Positions 46,935 through 56,740 of a stretch of DNA of 64,000 bases are shown piece after piece (within the stretch, counting starts at the first letter, position 1; every line of letters starts with the position of its first letter). This DNA comes from Sphingomonas oligophenolica. GTDB taxonomy: Bacteria > Pseudomonadota > Alphaproteobacteria > Sphingomonadales > Sphingomonadaceae. The position numbers were made by a program, and so were the translations under genes. The stretch is from NCBI RefSeq assembly GCF_006438955.1, contig NZ_RCZK01000001.1, forward strand, positions 124,001 through 188,000, written 5' to 3'. Below the pieces are notes generated by a model, which was not told the DNA's origin, made no database searches, and saw nothing but the letters and a program-made list of their open reading frames with translations.

Positions 46935-47498
46935 TTAGATTTGTGCGGGTCTTGACTCCACCTCCCGCCACGCCCCCGGTGCCACCCCCTCAAGCTTCCA
47001 GTCCCCGATCCGCCAGCGCACCAGCCTGAGCGTCGGCAACCCGACCGCGGCGGTCATGCGGCGGACCTGGCGGTTGCGGCCTTCGCGGATCGTCAGGCGG
47101 AGCCAGTGGTCGGGGATGGATTGGCGGAAGCGGACCGGGGGATCGCGCGGCCACAGCTCGGGCGGGTCGATCGCCTCGACCTCGGCGGGGCGGGTCGGGC
47201 CGTCGTTGAGGCGGACGCCGCGGCGGAGCGCGTCGAGGCTGGCGGGGGAGACGTCGCCCTCGACCTGGACGAGATAGGTTTTGGGCAGCTTGAATTGGGG
47301 GTCGGCGATCCGCGCCTGGAGGCGGCCGTCGTCGGTCAGCAGCAGCAGCCCCTCGCTGTCGCGATCGAGCCTGCCCGCGGGATAGACGCCGGGGACGTCG
47401 ATAAAGTCCGACAGCGTCGCGCGCGCCGGGCCGGTGCTGCGATCGGTGAACTGGCACAGCACGCCATGGGGTTTGTTGAAGAGGATCAGCCGCGCCAT
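46935..47498 (-). CDS. 23S/16S rRNA pseudouridine synthase, RsuA/RluE type
   Basis: A 187-aa enzyme. The catalytic Asp is in [33 protein letters not shown] at the start and [19 protein letters not shown] near the end are family blocks. It lacks the N-terminal S4 domain, as RluE does, so RluE-like modification of 23S rRNA is the best guess. ATG 47498 begins the conserved sequence. Confidence 0.88.
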   Translation of the reverse strand: MARLILFNKPHGVLCQFTDRSTGPARATLSDFIDVPGVYPAGRLDRDSEGLLLLTDDGRLQARIADPQFKLPKTYLVQVEGDVSPASLDALRRGVRLNDGPTRPAEVEAIDPPELWPRDPPVRFRQSIPDHWLRLTIREGRNRQVRRMTAAVGLPTLRLVRWRIGDWKLEGVAPGAWREVESRPAQI

Positions 47499-47602
47499 CA
47501 CGCCGCTATCCGCCGCGCGCGTGGGCAACGCAACGCGTTTGGCTTTGCCGCGTGGCGCGCGCGGGCTAGGGAGGCGGCGCGACGATCATGCGAGGACGAC
47601 CC

Positions 47603-48919
47603 GTGAAGCCGATGCTCCTATCCGCGCTGCTAAGCCTGGCAGGGTGCGCCTATTCCGCCACCCCGCCGATGCTGACACCGGTGATGCAGCCCGAGCCGGG
47701 CGGCGCGACGGCGGTGCCGACGCCTACTGCGACAAGCCCGATCGCGGCGACCGCGCCGGTGACGATCCTGGTGTCGGTCGACGGGTTTCGCCCCGACTAT
47801 CTCGATCGCGGCGTCACCCCGCGGCTGTCGGCGCTGGCCAGCGGGGGCGTGTCGGCGTCGATGGAGCCGTCGTTCCCATCGAAGACCTTTCCCAATCACT
47901 GGACGATCGTCACCGGGCTGTATCCCGATCATCACGGTATCACCGCGAACAAGATGGACGACCCCGCGCGCCCCGACGAGACGTTCACGATGGCGAGCGA
48001 CGAGCCGTATTGGTGGAGCGCCGCCGAGCCGATCTGGGTAACCGCCGAAAAGGCCGGGATCCGCACCGCGACGATGTTCTGGCCAGGATCGAACGTCGCC
48101 TGGGGCGGCATGCGCGCGCAGAACTGGCCGAACGACATCACCGGCGGCGTCCGGCCCGAGGACTGGCAGCAGTTCAACCAGGCGGTGACCGGCGACCAAC
48201 GCGTCGATGCGGTGATCGACTGGCTGCGGCGTCCGGCGGCGACGCGGCCGCGGTTCGTGACGCTGTATTTCGACACCGTCGATACCGCGGGGCATCGCTA
48301 TGGCCCCGCCGCACCCGAGACGACGCACGCGGTCGCGGGGGTGGATGCCGAGATCGGGCGGCTGGTCGACGGGCTGGCGACGCTGGGGCAGCCCGCCAAC
48401 CTGGTGATCGTCGCGGATCACGGCATGGCCGCGACCTCAACCGCGCGGACGGTGGCGCTCGATACGGTCGCCGATCCCGCCGATTACCGGATCGAGGAAG
48501 CCGGGCCGTATGCGGGGCTCTACCCGGTCGCGGGACATGAGGCCGCGTTCGCCAAGGCGATTCTCGGCACGCACCCGCACATGACGTGCTGGCGCAAGGA
48601 CGCGATTCCGGCGCGGTTCCATTACGGCACCAATCCGCGGATTCCGCCGTATTTTTGTCTCGCCGACGACGGCTGGACGATCGCGGCCACCGCGCCGAAG
48701 AAGGCGGAGACCGGTGGTCAGCACGGCTATGACAACCACGCCGCGAACATGCGCGCGCTGTTCATCGCCCATGGTCCCGCGTTCGCGACCGACAAGCGGT
48801 TGCCGACGTTCGAGAATGTCGACGTCGCGCCGTTGCTGCGCGACCTGCTGAGGTTGCCCGCGGACACCAGGCTCGACGGCAGCGACGCGCCGTTCCGAGG
48901 TATATTGAAGGACCGCTGA
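47603..48919 (+). CDS. nucleotide pyrophosphatase/phosphodiesterase-family lipoprotein
   Basis: A 438-aa protein of the alkaline phosphatase superfamily (ectonucleotide pyrophosphatase type). The lipobox LAGC follows a short signal peptide. Metal and nucleophile motifs are ILVSVDGFRPDYL, the nucleophile Thr in PSFPSKTFPNHWTIVTGLYPDHHG, YFDTVDTAGH and VIVADHGMA. It probably hydrolyses phosphodiester or pyrophosphate bonds outside the cytoplasm. GTG 47603 has GAGG upstream and gives a better signal peptide than ATG 47588. Its stop overlaps the MaoC start by 1 bp. Confidence 0.88.
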   Translation: MKPMLLSALLSLAGCAYSATPPMLTPVMQPEPGGATAVPTPTATSPIAATAPVTILVSVDGFRPDYLDRGVTPRLSALASGGVSASMEPSFPSKTFPNHWTIVTGLYPDHHGITANKMDDPARPDETFTMASDEPYWWSAAEPIWVTAEKAGIRTATMFWPGSNVAWGGMRAQNWPNDITGGVRPEDWQQFNQAVTGDQRVDAVIDWLRRPAATRPRFVTLYFDTVDTAGHRYGPAAPETTHAVAGVDAEIGRLVDGLATLGQPANLVIVADHGMAATSTARTVALDTVADPADYRIEEAGPYAGLYPVAGHEAAFAKAILGTHPHMTCWRKDAIPARFHYGTNPRIPPYFCLADDGWTIAATAPKKAETGGQHGYDNHAANMRALFIAHGPAFATDKRLPTFENVDVAPLLRDLLRLPADTRLDGSDAPFRGILKDR

Positions 48920-49365
48920 TGCAGTATTTCGAGGACATCGAGGTCGGATCGACCGCCAGCTTCGGGGCGTATCGCGTGATCCGCGAGGAAGTGACGGAAT
49001 TCGCCGCGAAATACGACCCGCAGCCGTTCCATCTGTCCGACGAGGCGGCGGCGAAAACGCATTTCGGACGGCTGTCCGCCAGCGGCTGGCATACCTGCGC
49101 GATGACGATGTCGATGCTGGTCGAGAATTTGAAGAACCACCGCCAGGCTGGCTTGGGATCGCCGGGGATCGACGAGCTGAAATGGCTCAAACCCGTCTAT
49201 CCGGGCGATACGCTACGCTGCGAGAGCGAAGTGATCGACAAACGCGCTTCCGTCAGCCGGCCCGAGATGGGAATCTTCAAAAGCCGGCTGACAGTGTTCA
49301 ATCAGGACAATATTGCGGTGATGTCGATGGTGTCCAACGGATTGGTCGCCACGCGTCCGCAATAA
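48919..49365 (+). CDS. MaoC-like dehydratase
   Basis: A 148-aa hotdog-fold protein. It starts QYFEDIEVGSTASFG and has the hydratase-2 type block EFAAKYDPQPFHLSDEAA with the catalytic Asp and His, then FGRLSASGWHTCAMTM. It probably hydrates or dehydrates an acyl-CoA. It is translationally coupled to the phosphodiesterase gene and convergent with the lipoprotein gene 3 bp away. Confidence 0.88.
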   Translation: MQYFEDIEVGSTASFGAYRVIREEVTEFAAKYDPQPFHLSDEAAAKTHFGRLSASGWHTCAMTMSMLVENLKNHRQAGLGSPGIDELKWLKPVYPGDTLRCESEVIDKRASVSRPEMGIFKSRLTVFNQDNIAVMSMVSNGLVATRPQ

Positions 49366-49368
49366 GGA

Positions 49369-50091
49369 TCATTCGGGGCGCACGTCGACATATCGGTCAT
49401 TGCCCGCACGCCGCCCGCGCTCCTCCCGACGACCCTCGCGGACCTGAACCGGAGCGGGGGATGTCCGGACGGCGGCTTGGGGCGAAACGCCGATGACCGG
49501 CGCGCCGTTGCGGTTGCCGCGGTCGGAATAGCCACCGCTCCTGCCGGGCCGTTCCATGCGGGGCGTACCGTCGTTGCGTCGGTTGCGCCAATCCCGCCGA
49601 TCACCGTCGTTGTGCTGCCAGGTCGGATTGCCAGCGGTCCCCTGATGATTGTCCGACCGCCGATCGTTGCGGTTCCAGGTCCGATCGCCACCGTTCCCCC
49701 GGTTGCCGTCGTAGCGACCGTCGCGGTTGTTGTTCCGCTGAAAGCCGTTCCAGTCGTTGCGGTAATTGCGATCGCCGCGCCAATTGTTGCGGCGACCCTC
49801 CCAATAACGGCGCTGGCCATCGTTCCAGCGATAGGGGCGGCGATACTGATCGTAAACATAGATGCCCGTGCCGGGGTAATAATAGTCGTTGTACCAGCCG
49901 TAATAGGGCGAACCATAGCCGCTGTCGTACCCGCTGCCGTAGCCATAGCCGGTGTCGTAGCCGTCGCCATAATAGCTGCCGCTGCCATAGCCGACCGACA
50001 GGCCGCTATAGCCGTAACCGTCGGTGCACGCGGCGGTGCCGAGACCGATGCCGAGGACGAGGGCGATCAGGCCGATACGCTTGAGGGTCAT
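49369..50091 (-). CDS. Tyr/Gly- and Arg/Asn-rich lipoprotein
   Basis: A 240-aa exported protein. The signal peptide MTLKRIGLIALVLGIGLG ends in lipobox TAAC. A Tyr-Gly-rich segment (about 22-70) resembles surface proteins with YGxGY repeats, then an Arg/Asn/Asp-rich repeat region (RRNNWRGDRNYRN, RNDRRSDN) runs to about 190. The RYWEGRRNNWRG part recalls Trp-rich periplasmic proteins, but I do not recognise a family. GGGAGAG precedes ATG 50091. Confidence 0.7.
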   Translation of the reverse strand: MTLKRIGLIALVLGIGLGTAACTDGYGYSGLSVGYGSGSYYGDGYDTGYGYGSGYDSGYGSPYYGWYNDYYYPGTGIYVYDQYRRPYRWNDGQRRYWEGRRNNWRGDRNYRNDWNGFQRNNNRDGRYDGNRGNGGDRTWNRNDRRSDNHQGTAGNPTWQHNDGDRRDWRNRRNDGTPRMERPGRSGGYSDRGNRNGAPVIGVSPQAAVRTSPAPVQVREGRREERGRRAGNDRYVDVRPE

Positions 50092-50261
50092 GCTACTCTC
50101 CCGGATACGCAAGGCGGCGCGGCGGAAACGCGCGACCGTCCATCGTATAACCAGGGCAGGTCATCGCAGGTTCCGCCTGAACCGTTAATGACCGGTGAAT
50201 CGACCCGACACGATGACGCCGGACGAGAACTCCCTCCCGACGTCCATAGATCATCGCGCTA

Positions 50262-51104
50262 TCAGTGCTTCAGGTCGCGCCAGACGTTCTGATACGCGCC
50301 CCATGCCAGGAACACGAAGATCAGGATGAACAGGATCGCCGCGATCCCCGCAGCGTGGCGCGCGTTGAGGTTGGGTTCGGCGGTCCAGGTCAGGAAAGCG
50401 GCGACGTCGCGCGCCATCTGGTCCTTGGTCGCCTTGGTGCCGTCGACATAGGTCACCTGGCCATCGGCGGTCAGCGGCGGCGGCATCGCGATGTTGAGGT
50501 TCGCGAAATACGGGTTGTAATGCAGTCCCGGGGGGGTCGAGAAGCTGGGGAATTCACGCTTCAGCGCTGCGGGGGGATTCTGATAACCGGTGATCAGCGC
50601 GTGGATATAGTTCGGGCCATCCTCGCGCGCCTTGGTGATCAGCGAGAAATCTGGCGGCAGCGCGTTGTTGTTTGCGGCGCGTGCGGCGATCTCGTTCGCG
50701 AACGGTGACGGGAACGGATCGCTCGGCACATTCTTGCGGGTCGCGGGTTCGCCGGTGTCGGGGTTGATCGACGGCTGCTCGATCGCCCACTGGTCAGCAA
50801 TCGCCTTCACCTCGGCGGTCGAATAGCCGATCTTGGTGAGGTCGCGGAAATGGACGTATTTCAGCGAGTGGCACGCCGAACAGACTTCCTTGAACACCTG
50901 GAAGCCGCGCTGGACCTGGCGGTCGTCGAACTTGCCGAACAGCCCCGCCGACGCGAGATGGATGTCGGCAGGTTCCTGGTGGAAGACGTGCTCGACGCTC
51001 TCTGGCGTGGGTTCGGTGATCGTCGTCTTGACCGTACCGAACAGCGCGAGCGCCAGCACGAAGACGAACGCCGCGCCGATCAGGGTGGAAATAGTGCGAA
51101 CCAT
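50262..51104 (-). CDS. petC: cytochrome c1 of the bc1 complex
   Basis: A 280-aa membrane-anchored c-type cytochrome. An N-terminal hydrophobic segment, the heme site CSACH (VCSACHSLKYVHFRDL), an axial Met in MPPPL and a C-terminal anchor (AILFILIFVFLAWGAYQNVW) are visible. It passes electrons from the Rieske protein to soluble cytochrome c. It is last in petABC, 24 bp after petB. Confidence 0.95.
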   Translation of the reverse strand: MVRTISTLIGAAFVFVLALALFGTVKTTITEPTPESVEHVFHQEPADIHLASAGLFGKFDDRQVQRGFQVFKEVCSACHSLKYVHFRDLTKIGYSTAEVKAIADQWAIEQPSINPDTGEPATRKNVPSDPFPSPFANEIAARAANNNALPPDFSLITKAREDGPNYIHALITGYQNPPAALKREFPSFSTPPGLHYNPYFANLNIAMPPPLTADGQVTYVDGTKATKDQMARDVAAFLTWTAEPNLNARHAAGIAAILFILIFVFLAWGAYQNVWRDLKH

Positions 51105-51128
51105 GGTCAGTCGGATCCCCTAATCGGC

Positions 51129-52451
51129 TCAGTTCGCGAGCGCGGTATTGTGCGTGAGCGCGTCATCGGTCGTGAGCGCGGAATGGCCGGGGCTGGTCCC
51201 GCCATGCTTGGCGAGCACCGCTGCGGTGATCGAATGGGGCAAGGCGACCGGCTTTTCCGACCGCGAAATCCATGGCAGGATGATCAGGAAATGCGCGAAA
51301 TAATACGCCGCCGCGATCTGACCCATGATCACGTTGCGCGCGATCGGTTCGGCACCGCCGACATAGCCCAGGATCAGGACGTCGACGAGCAGGACGACCA
51401 ACGCGATCCGCAGCTTCGGGCGATAGTTCGCCGAGCGCACCGGCGAGGTATCGAGCCACGGCAGGAAGAACAGCAGCAGAATCGACCCGAACATCGCGAG
51501 CACGCCCCACAGCTTGGCGGGCAGGATGAAGTCCGCGGTGAAGCTTTTGAGGATCGCGTAGAACGGCAGGAAATACCATTCGGGGACGATGTGCGCGGGC
51601 GTCGAGAGCGGGTTGGCCTCGATATAATTGTCGGGGTGGCCGAGCAGGTTCGGGCTGAAGAAAATCAGCGCGGCGAAGATCAGCAGAAACACGCCAACCC
51701 CGACCCCGTCCTTGGCGGTGTAATAGGGGTGGAACGGAACGGTGTCCTGTTCGCCCTTCACATCGACCCCGGTCGGGTTGTTAGACCCCGGGATATGCAG
51801 CGCCCAAATGTGGAGGATGATGACCCCCGCGATCACGAACGGCAGCAGATAGTGGAGCGAGAAGAAGCGGTTGAGCGCCGCATTATCGGGCGCGAAGCCG
51901 CCGAGCAGCCAGATGCGGATGCTCTCGCCGACCAAAGGTATGGCCGAAAAGAAGCCGGTAATGACCTGCGCGCCCCAGAACGACATCTGACCCCAGGGGA
52001 GGACATAGCCCATGAACGCGGTTGCCATCATCAGCAGGAAAATCGTGACGCCCAGCAGCCACACCATCTCGCGCGGCGCCTTGTACGACCCGTAATAGAG
52101 CCCCCGACCGATATGGATGTACACCACGAGCAGGAACATCGACGCGCCGTTGGCGTGCGCGTAGCGGAGGAACCAGCCCGCGTTGACGTCGCGCATGATC
52201 GCCTCGACCGAGGCGAACGCACCCCCCGAATACGACGCGTAATGCATCGCCAGCGTCACCCCGGTGATGATCTGGACGACCAGCGCGAGCCCGGCGAGGA
52301 CGCCGAAATTCCAGAAATAATTGAGGTTGCGCGGCACCGGGTAGCCCGCGCCGATCGCGCCATAGACGAGGCGCGGCAGGGGCAGTTTCTCATCGAGCCA
52401 CCGCATCAGCGGCTGTTTCGGCTCGTAGTGCTTGGCCCAGGGAAAACTCAT
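51129..52451 (-). CDS. petB: cytochrome b of the bc1 complex
   Basis: A 440-aa integral membrane protein with eight or more transmembrane helices that binds two b hemes and forms the quinol-oxidation and quinone-reduction sites. The Qo motif [12 protein letters not shown] and the heme-ligand helices ([13 protein letters not shown], then [20 protein letters not shown]) are clear. It is the middle gene of petABC. Confidence 0.96.
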   Translation of the reverse strand: MSFPWAKHYEPKQPLMRWLDEKLPLPRLVYGAIGAGYPVPRNLNYFWNFGVLAGLALVVQIITGVTLAMHYASYSGGAFASVEAIMRDVNAGWFLRYAHANGASMFLLVVYIHIGRGLYYGSYKAPREMVWLLGVTIFLLMMATAFMGYVLPWGQMSFWGAQVITGFFSAIPLVGESIRIWLLGGFAPDNAALNRFFSLHYLLPFVIAGVIILHIWALHIPGSNNPTGVDVKGEQDTVPFHPYYTAKDGVGVGVFLLIFAALIFFSPNLLGHPDNYIEANPLSTPAHIVPEWYFLPFYAILKSFTADFILPAKLWGVLAMFGSILLLFFLPWLDTSPVRSANYRPKLRIALVVLLVDVLILGYVGGAEPIARNVIMGQIAAAYYFAHFLIILPWISRSEKPVALPHSITAAVLAKHGGTSPGHSALTTDDALTHNTALAN

Positions 52452-52462
52452 GATGCGCTACC

Positions 52463-53044
52463 TCAGCCGACCGTGATGGCGGTGTCAGAGTTGAAGGTGT
52501 ATTCGGGAACGAACAGGTTCTTCGGCGCGGGGCCCTGCCGAATGCGCGCCGCGGTGTCGTATTGTGAGCCGTGGCATGGGCAGAAATAGCCCCCGAAAAT
52601 CCCGCGATTGTCGCCCTCGTGAATGCCCAAGGGAATACAGCCGAGATGGGTGCACACCCCCAGCGTGATCAGCCAGTTTTCCTTGCCGGTCTTGGTCCGC
52701 TCGGCCAGCGTCTCCGGATCGCGCAAGGTGCTGATGTCGACCGCGTTCGCCTCCGCGATTTCCTTGGGGGTCAGGTTGCGGACGAACAGCGGCTGCTTGC
52801 GGAAGGTGGTGATGACGCCCTGGCCGGGCTCGATCTTCGCCAGATCGACCTCGGTGGTGGCTTGCGCGAGCACGTCGGCCGAGGGGTTCATCTGGTTGAT
52901 CAGCGGCAGGACGATCGCAACGCCGCCGATGCCCGCAAAGGCGACCGCGGCGATGTTGATGAAATCGCGGCGGCGCGGATCGTGGACGTCGTCGTGGAAC
53001 GGCGCCGGATCTTCGCCGGGAGGAACCATGCTGTCAGTCGCCAT
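52463..53044 (-). CDS. petA: Rieske iron-sulfur protein of the bc1 complex
   Basis: A 193-aa protein. One N-terminal membrane anchor (FINIAAVAFAGIGGVAIVLPL) precedes the Rieske fold with cluster motifs CTHLGC and CPCHGS. DFINIAAVAF after two Arg is a twin-arginine-like signal (DPRRRDF). It is first in petABC and takes electrons from ubiquinol. Confidence 0.96.
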   Translation of the reverse strand: MATDSMVPPGEDPAPFHDDVHDPRRRDFINIAAVAFAGIGGVAIVLPLINQMNPSADVLAQATTEVDLAKIEPGQGVITTFRKQPLFVRNLTPKEIAEANAVDISTLRDPETLAERTKTGKENWLITLGVCTHLGCIPLGIHEGDNRGIFGGYFCPCHGSQYDTAARIRQGPAPKNLFVPEYTFNSDTAITVG

Positions 53045-53105
53045 TCACCTGAGCCCTTGCACTTATTGATCAGCCGAACCGTGCGCGACGCACCCCCGGC
53101 GAGTT

Positions 53106-53123
53106 CTCCCGTCCCCACGGGAG
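53106..53123. repeat. small hairpin upstream of petA
   Basis: CTCCCG-tcccca-CGGGAG forms a compact hairpin between the divergent petA and trmL starts. It may be part of a degenerate copy of the scattered palindrome family. Confidence 0.45.
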
Positions 53124-53208
53124 AGGTTGGCCGCCTGATAGACGGCGCGTGCGCGCTTTGCCAACCTGATTTTGCGGGCGCGCGCCGACGCGGCTAAGAG
53201 CCTTCACG

Positions 53209-53730
53209 ATGCGTATCGCCCTCTTCCAGCCCGAAATCGCGGGAAACGTCGGCGCGATCCTGCGCACCGCGGCGTGCCTGGGCGCCGCGGTCGACCTCAT
53301 CGAACCGATGGGATTCGCGTGGGACGACAAGCGCGTCGCGCGCGCGGGGATGGACTATATCGACCATGTCGCGATCGCGCGCCATCCCGACTGGGCGACG
53401 TTCGAACGACAGGCGACCGGCCGCCTCGTCCTGCTGACGACCAAGGGCGCGACCCCGCTTCATGCCATCGCGTTCCGGCCCGACGACGTGTTGCTGTTCG
53501 GGCAGGAGGGCGCAGGGGTGCCCGATGCGGTCCACACCCGCGCCGAGGCGCGCGTCGTCATCCCGATGCGCGCGCCGCTGCGTTCGCTGAACCTCGCGAC
53601 ATCGGTGGCGATCGTGCTGGCGGAGGCATTGCGCCAGACGGGGGAATGGCCCGGACCTGTAATTCCTTCCCCGGCACCGGGGGAGGAATTTGGCTCGTCC
53701 ACCCTTTCGCGGTCGGCGACGGCTCGATAA
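53209..53730 (+). CDS. trmL: tRNA (cytidine(34)-2'-O)-methyltransferase
   Basis: A 173-aa SPOUT methyltransferase that modifies the wobble base of certain tRNA-Leu. It starts MRIALFQPEIAGNVGAILRT and has LLFGQEGAGVPDAV and the knot motif PLRSLNLATSVAIVLAEALRQ. The family ends near residue 150; the extra 20 or so residues (starting PVIPSPAPGEE) come from an in-frame palindromic repeat. The start codon is at the expected place. Confidence 0.93.
   Translation: MRIALFQPEIAGNVGAILRTAACLGAAVDLIEPMGFAWDDKRVARAGMDYIDHVAIARHPDWATFERQATGRLVLLTTKGATPLHAIAFRPDDVLLFGQEGAGVPDAVHTRAEARVVIPMRAPLRSLNLATSVAIVLAEALRQTGEWPGPVIPSPAPGEEFGSSTLSRSATAR
53661..53690. repeat. perfect palindrome in the trmL 3' end
   Basis: AATTCCTTCCCCGG-ca-CCGGGGGAGGAATT is a near-perfect palindrome matching the element at 30971. 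It encodes part of the non-conserved TrmL tail. Confidence 0.75.
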
Positions 53731-53741
53731 CGACCAGTCCC

Positions 53742-54587
53742 ATGCTCCCGCTCGATCCCCAGCAAGCCGCTGCCCGCACCTGGTTCGAATCGCTCAGGAC
53801 GCGCATCTGCGCGGTCTTCGAGGCGATCGAGCGCGAGGCGGGGTCGGACGCCGCGTTCGACTATCTGCCGTGGCATCGCGTCGACCCCACCGGCGCGCCC
53901 GGCGGCGGCGGGGTGCGCGGGGTGATGAAGGGCCAGGTCTTCGAGAAGGTGGGGGTCAACGTTTCGACCGTCGGGGGCAGTTTCGAGGGCGATTTCGCCA
54001 AGACGATCCACGGCGCGGCGGACGATCCCAGCTTCTTCGCGACGGGAATCAGCCTGGTTGCGCACATGGCCAACCCGCATGTCCCCGCAGTCCACATGAA
54101 TTGCCGCTTCCTGGTCACCGCGAAGCGCTGGTTCGGGGGTGGCGCCGACCTCAATCCGCCGCTGCCGATCGCGACGGACACCGACGAATTCCACGCTCGC
54201 TTGGCGACGGCGTGCGCGGCGCATCCGGGGGCGGGGGATTATCCGCGCTTCAAGGCGTGGGCGGACGAGTATTTCTACATCCCCCACCGCCAGGTGCACC
54301 GCGGGGTCGGGGGCATTTTCTACGATCATCTCGAAGGCGATTTCGACGAGAATTTCGCGTTCACCCGCGCGGTGGGCGAGGCGTTCCTCGACGTCTATCC
54401 GCGGATCGTGCGGCGCCGGATGGATGCCGCCTTCACCCCGGCCGACATCGCGCAGCGCGACGCCTGGCGTGGGCGCTATGCCGAATTCAATCTGGTGTAC
54501 GACCGCGGCACGTCGTTCGGGCTGAAGACCGGGGGCAATGTCGATGCGATCCTGATGAGCCTGCCCCCGGTCGCCACCTGGGCGTGA
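53742..54587 (+). CDS. hemF: aerobic coproporphyrinogen III oxidase
   Basis: A 281-aa enzyme that uses oxygen to decarboxylate coproporphyrinogen III to protoporphyrinogen IX in heme synthesis. Conserved blocks include GVNVSTVGG, PHVPAVHMNCRFL, WFGGGADLNP, FYIPHR, GVGGIFYDHL and EFNLVYDRGTSFGLKTGGN. The ATG at 53742 lies 11 bp after trmL. It fits with the nearby bc1 genes as a supplier of heme. Confidence 0.96.
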   Translation: MLPLDPQQAAARTWFESLRTRICAVFEAIEREAGSDAAFDYLPWHRVDPTGAPGGGGVRGVMKGQVFEKVGVNVSTVGGSFEGDFAKTIHGAADDPSFFATGISLVAHMANPHVPAVHMNCRFLVTAKRWFGGGADLNPPLPIATDTDEFHARLATACAAHPGAGDYPRFKAWADEYFYIPHRQVHRGVGGIFYDHLEGDFDENFAFTRAVGEAFLDVYPRIVRRRMDAAFTPADIAQRDAWRGRYAEFNLVYDRGTSFGLKTGGNVDAILMSLPPVATWA

Positions 54588-54591
54588 TCCG

Positions 54592-55188
54592 ATGGCGCTG
54601 ATCCCGGTCGCGGACGGCGAGATCGCGACCGTGGTGACGACGCTGCGAATGAGCGAGCGACCACGGCTGCGCCCGACGCCCGAATCGCGGCTGCGGCTGG
54701 TCCGTTGGTCGGCACCGACACCCGCACGGTATCGGGTACTGTTCCGGCGCATCGGCGAACCGTGGCTGTGGTATTCGCGGCTGGCACTCGACGAGGCTGC
54801 GCTGGTCGCGATCATCAGCGATGCGCGGGTCGAGGTGAACGCGGTGGTCGATCCGGCGGGCATCGAGATCGGCATGGTCGAACTCGACCTGCGCACGCCG
54901 GGGTGCTGCGAGATCGCCTATTTCGGGCTGGTTCCCGACCTCACCGGGCGCGGCCACGGGCGCTGGCTGATGGCCGAAACGCTGGCGCGGGCGTGGCGAC
55001 CCGGGATCGAAGCGGTGGGGGTCAACACCTGTACGCTCGATTCGCCGCGCGCGCTGGGCTTTTATCGCGCGCAAGGGTTTGCGGTCGTCCGGCGGACGCT
55101 GGAGACCTTTCCCGATCCGCGCATCGCCGGGCTGTTGCCGCGCGAGGCCGCGCCGCAGATCCCTTATTTGGCGACCAGCCGCCGATAG
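54592..55188 (+). CDS. GNAT family N-acetyltransferase
   Basis: A 198-aa acetyltransferase. The acetyl-CoA motif region is FGLVPDLTGRGHGRWLMAETL, and the C-terminal block NTCTLDSPRALGFYRAQGF is typical. It follows hemF after 4 bp, so the two are probably cotranscribed; its 3' end overlaps the convergent membrane-protein gene by 25 bp. The substrate is unknown. Confidence 0.88.
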   Translation: MALIPVADGEIATVVTTLRMSERPRLRPTPESRLRLVRWSAPTPARYRVLFRRIGEPWLWYSRLALDEAALVAIISDARVEVNAVVDPAGIEIGMVELDLRTPGCCEIAYFGLVPDLTGRGHGRWLMAETLARAWRPGIEAVGVNTCTLDSPRALGFYRAQGFAVVRRTLETFPDPRIAGLLPREAAPQIPYLATSRR

Positions 55189-55907
55189 GCCGCGACCGCC
55201 AGCAGCGCCGAGGCGAGTTGCGCCGCCATCGCGACCGCCGCCGCCGCCGCGGACGCCAGCGCGACCGCGACCGGGTTCGCGCCGCCTTCCCCCGCCAGCC
55301 ACTGACCCAGCAATAGGAACGGCTGGCCGAGCAGCATTCCCGACAGATACACGAGCGCGACGACGCCGAGCAGCGCGAACTGCGCGCGCCGGGTCACCCG
55401 CCACGACCGCGCCACCGCGGCGAGCGCGCCGACCGACCGATCCGCTACCACGATCGGCCCGGCGAGGAAGAAGCGGCTCATCAGGTAGAGCCCTGGGATC
55501 AGCAGCAGATACATCCCCGCCCCGGTCGGGATCGCGACGACCAGCATCGCCAGCAGGAACCGCGGAAAGATCGTCGCCACCCGCCGCATCGCGCCGCCAA
55601 CCGCGGGCCGATCGGCGTCGAGATATAACGCGAAGACGACTGCAAGTCCGAGATAGCCGCACAGATACGCGATGCTGCACCCGATCCCGTAATCGCCGAC
55701 CCAGTTCTGCAGCGCGGCCATCCACGCTTCGGCCTGCGCCTGGCGGTCCGCGATACCGCGATCGGGCGCGGGGGTCGGCGGCACGAACAGCACCAGCGCG
55801 TAGGCGGGAAGGAAGAAGAACACCCCGGCGACGCGCAGCAGCAGATCGCGGTCGCGATGGAACAACGCCCAGGCATCGCGGAGCAGCCGCGCGAAGTCGA
55901 TTCTCAC
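55164..55907 (-). CDS. multipass membrane protein
   Basis: A 247-aa inner membrane protein with about six hydrophobic helices (VAGVFFFLPAYALVLFV, FLLAMLVVAIPTGAGMYLLLIPGLYL and others). The pattern resembles YciC-like or glycerophosphodiesterase membrane-domain proteins, with RSWRVTRRAQFALLGVVAL matching a motif shared with its neighbour. The GTG start overlaps the stop of the upstream membrane protein gene (GTGA). Function unknown. Confidence 0.75.
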   Translation of the reverse strand: MRIDFARLLRDAWALFHRDRDLLLRVAGVFFFLPAYALVLFVPPTPAPDRGIADRQAQAEAWMAALQNWVGDYGIGCSIAYLCGYLGLAVVFALYLDADRPAVGGAMRRVATIFPRFLLAMLVVAIPTGAGMYLLLIPGLYLMSRFFLAGPIVVADRSVGALAAVARSWRVTRRAQFALLGVVALVYLSGMLLGQPFLLLGQWLAGEGGANPVAVALASAAAAAVAMAAQLASALLAVAAYRRLVAK

Positions 55908-56740
55908 GCCGGTCGCGGCTCGCGGCTACTCTTGGCGGCGGCGAGCGCCACGTAGAGCTGGGTCGTGAAGACGACTGCGAGGACTACGAAGACGGTGCTG
56001 ACTGCCGATCCCGCGAGCGTACCCAGGAACCGCGCGGTCGCGATATTGTCCGCGCCCAGGATCAACCGGAACACGATCCCGACGATCGACTGCGCCGCCA
56101 GCGTCGCGACCACCAGGACGATGCCGAACAGGATGAGCACGCCGACGATCCGCCACGTCGCGCCGCGCGTCAGCCGCCATGCGCGCGCGATCGAGCGGAG
56201 CCCGAGGCGTTCGTTGACCAGCACTGGCTGCCAGATCGCCAGCCGCGCGCCGACGAACAGTAACGCCACCGCCCACACCATCATGAACAACGCGGCCCCG
56301 GCGAGCGCGCCGCCGTTCACGCCCGCCATCGACGGCTGTTTGCCCGCGGCCATGGCGGTGAAATCGAGTCCCGAGAATCCGACGAGCGCGAACAACGGGA
56401 TCAGCGTTGCGCATATCGCGACGGCCATGACGATCGACACCCCGATCGCGGGGAGGAAGCGATTGTTCGCAATCCCGATCGCCGCCGTGCGATCGGTATT
56501 GGGATCGCTCGACGCGGCGATCAGCGCAAGCTGGCCCCAAATTGAGATCAGCACGACGACCAGCGACAGCAACCCGCCGATGGCAGCGAAACTCGCCGAC
56601 CCCGGTGTCCCATAGGCGACGAACGCATCGCGGACGATCGTGGGCAGGAACAGCGCCGGCACCGCGATTCCCGCCAGCATCCCCGCGCGCCCCGACAGGA
56701 CCTCGGTCGTGCGATCCCAGACCGCCCCCATCGTTACCAT
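55904..56740 (-). CDS. multipass membrane protein
   Basis: A 278-aa protein with about six membrane segments. It shares RAWRLTRGATWRIVGVLILF with the next gene, so the two are probably paralogous. ATG 56740 is favoured: GGGGGAG lies seven bases upstream; ATG 56746 is two codons earlier. No enzymatic motif is seen. Divergent from lipB. Confidence 0.75.
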   Translation of the reverse strand: MVTMGAVWDRTTEVLSGRAGMLAGIAVPALFLPTIVRDAFVAYGTPGSASFAAIGGLLSLVVVLISIWGQLALIAASSDPNTDRTAAIGIANNRFLPAIGVSIVMAVAICATLIPLFALVGFSGLDFTAMAAGKQPSMAGVNGGALAGAALFMMVWAVALLFVGARLAIWQPVLVNERLGLRSIARAWRLTRGATWRIVGVLILFGIVLVVATLAAQSIVGIVFRLILGADNIATARFLGTLAGSAVSTVFVVLAVVFTTQLYVALAAAKSSREPRPA

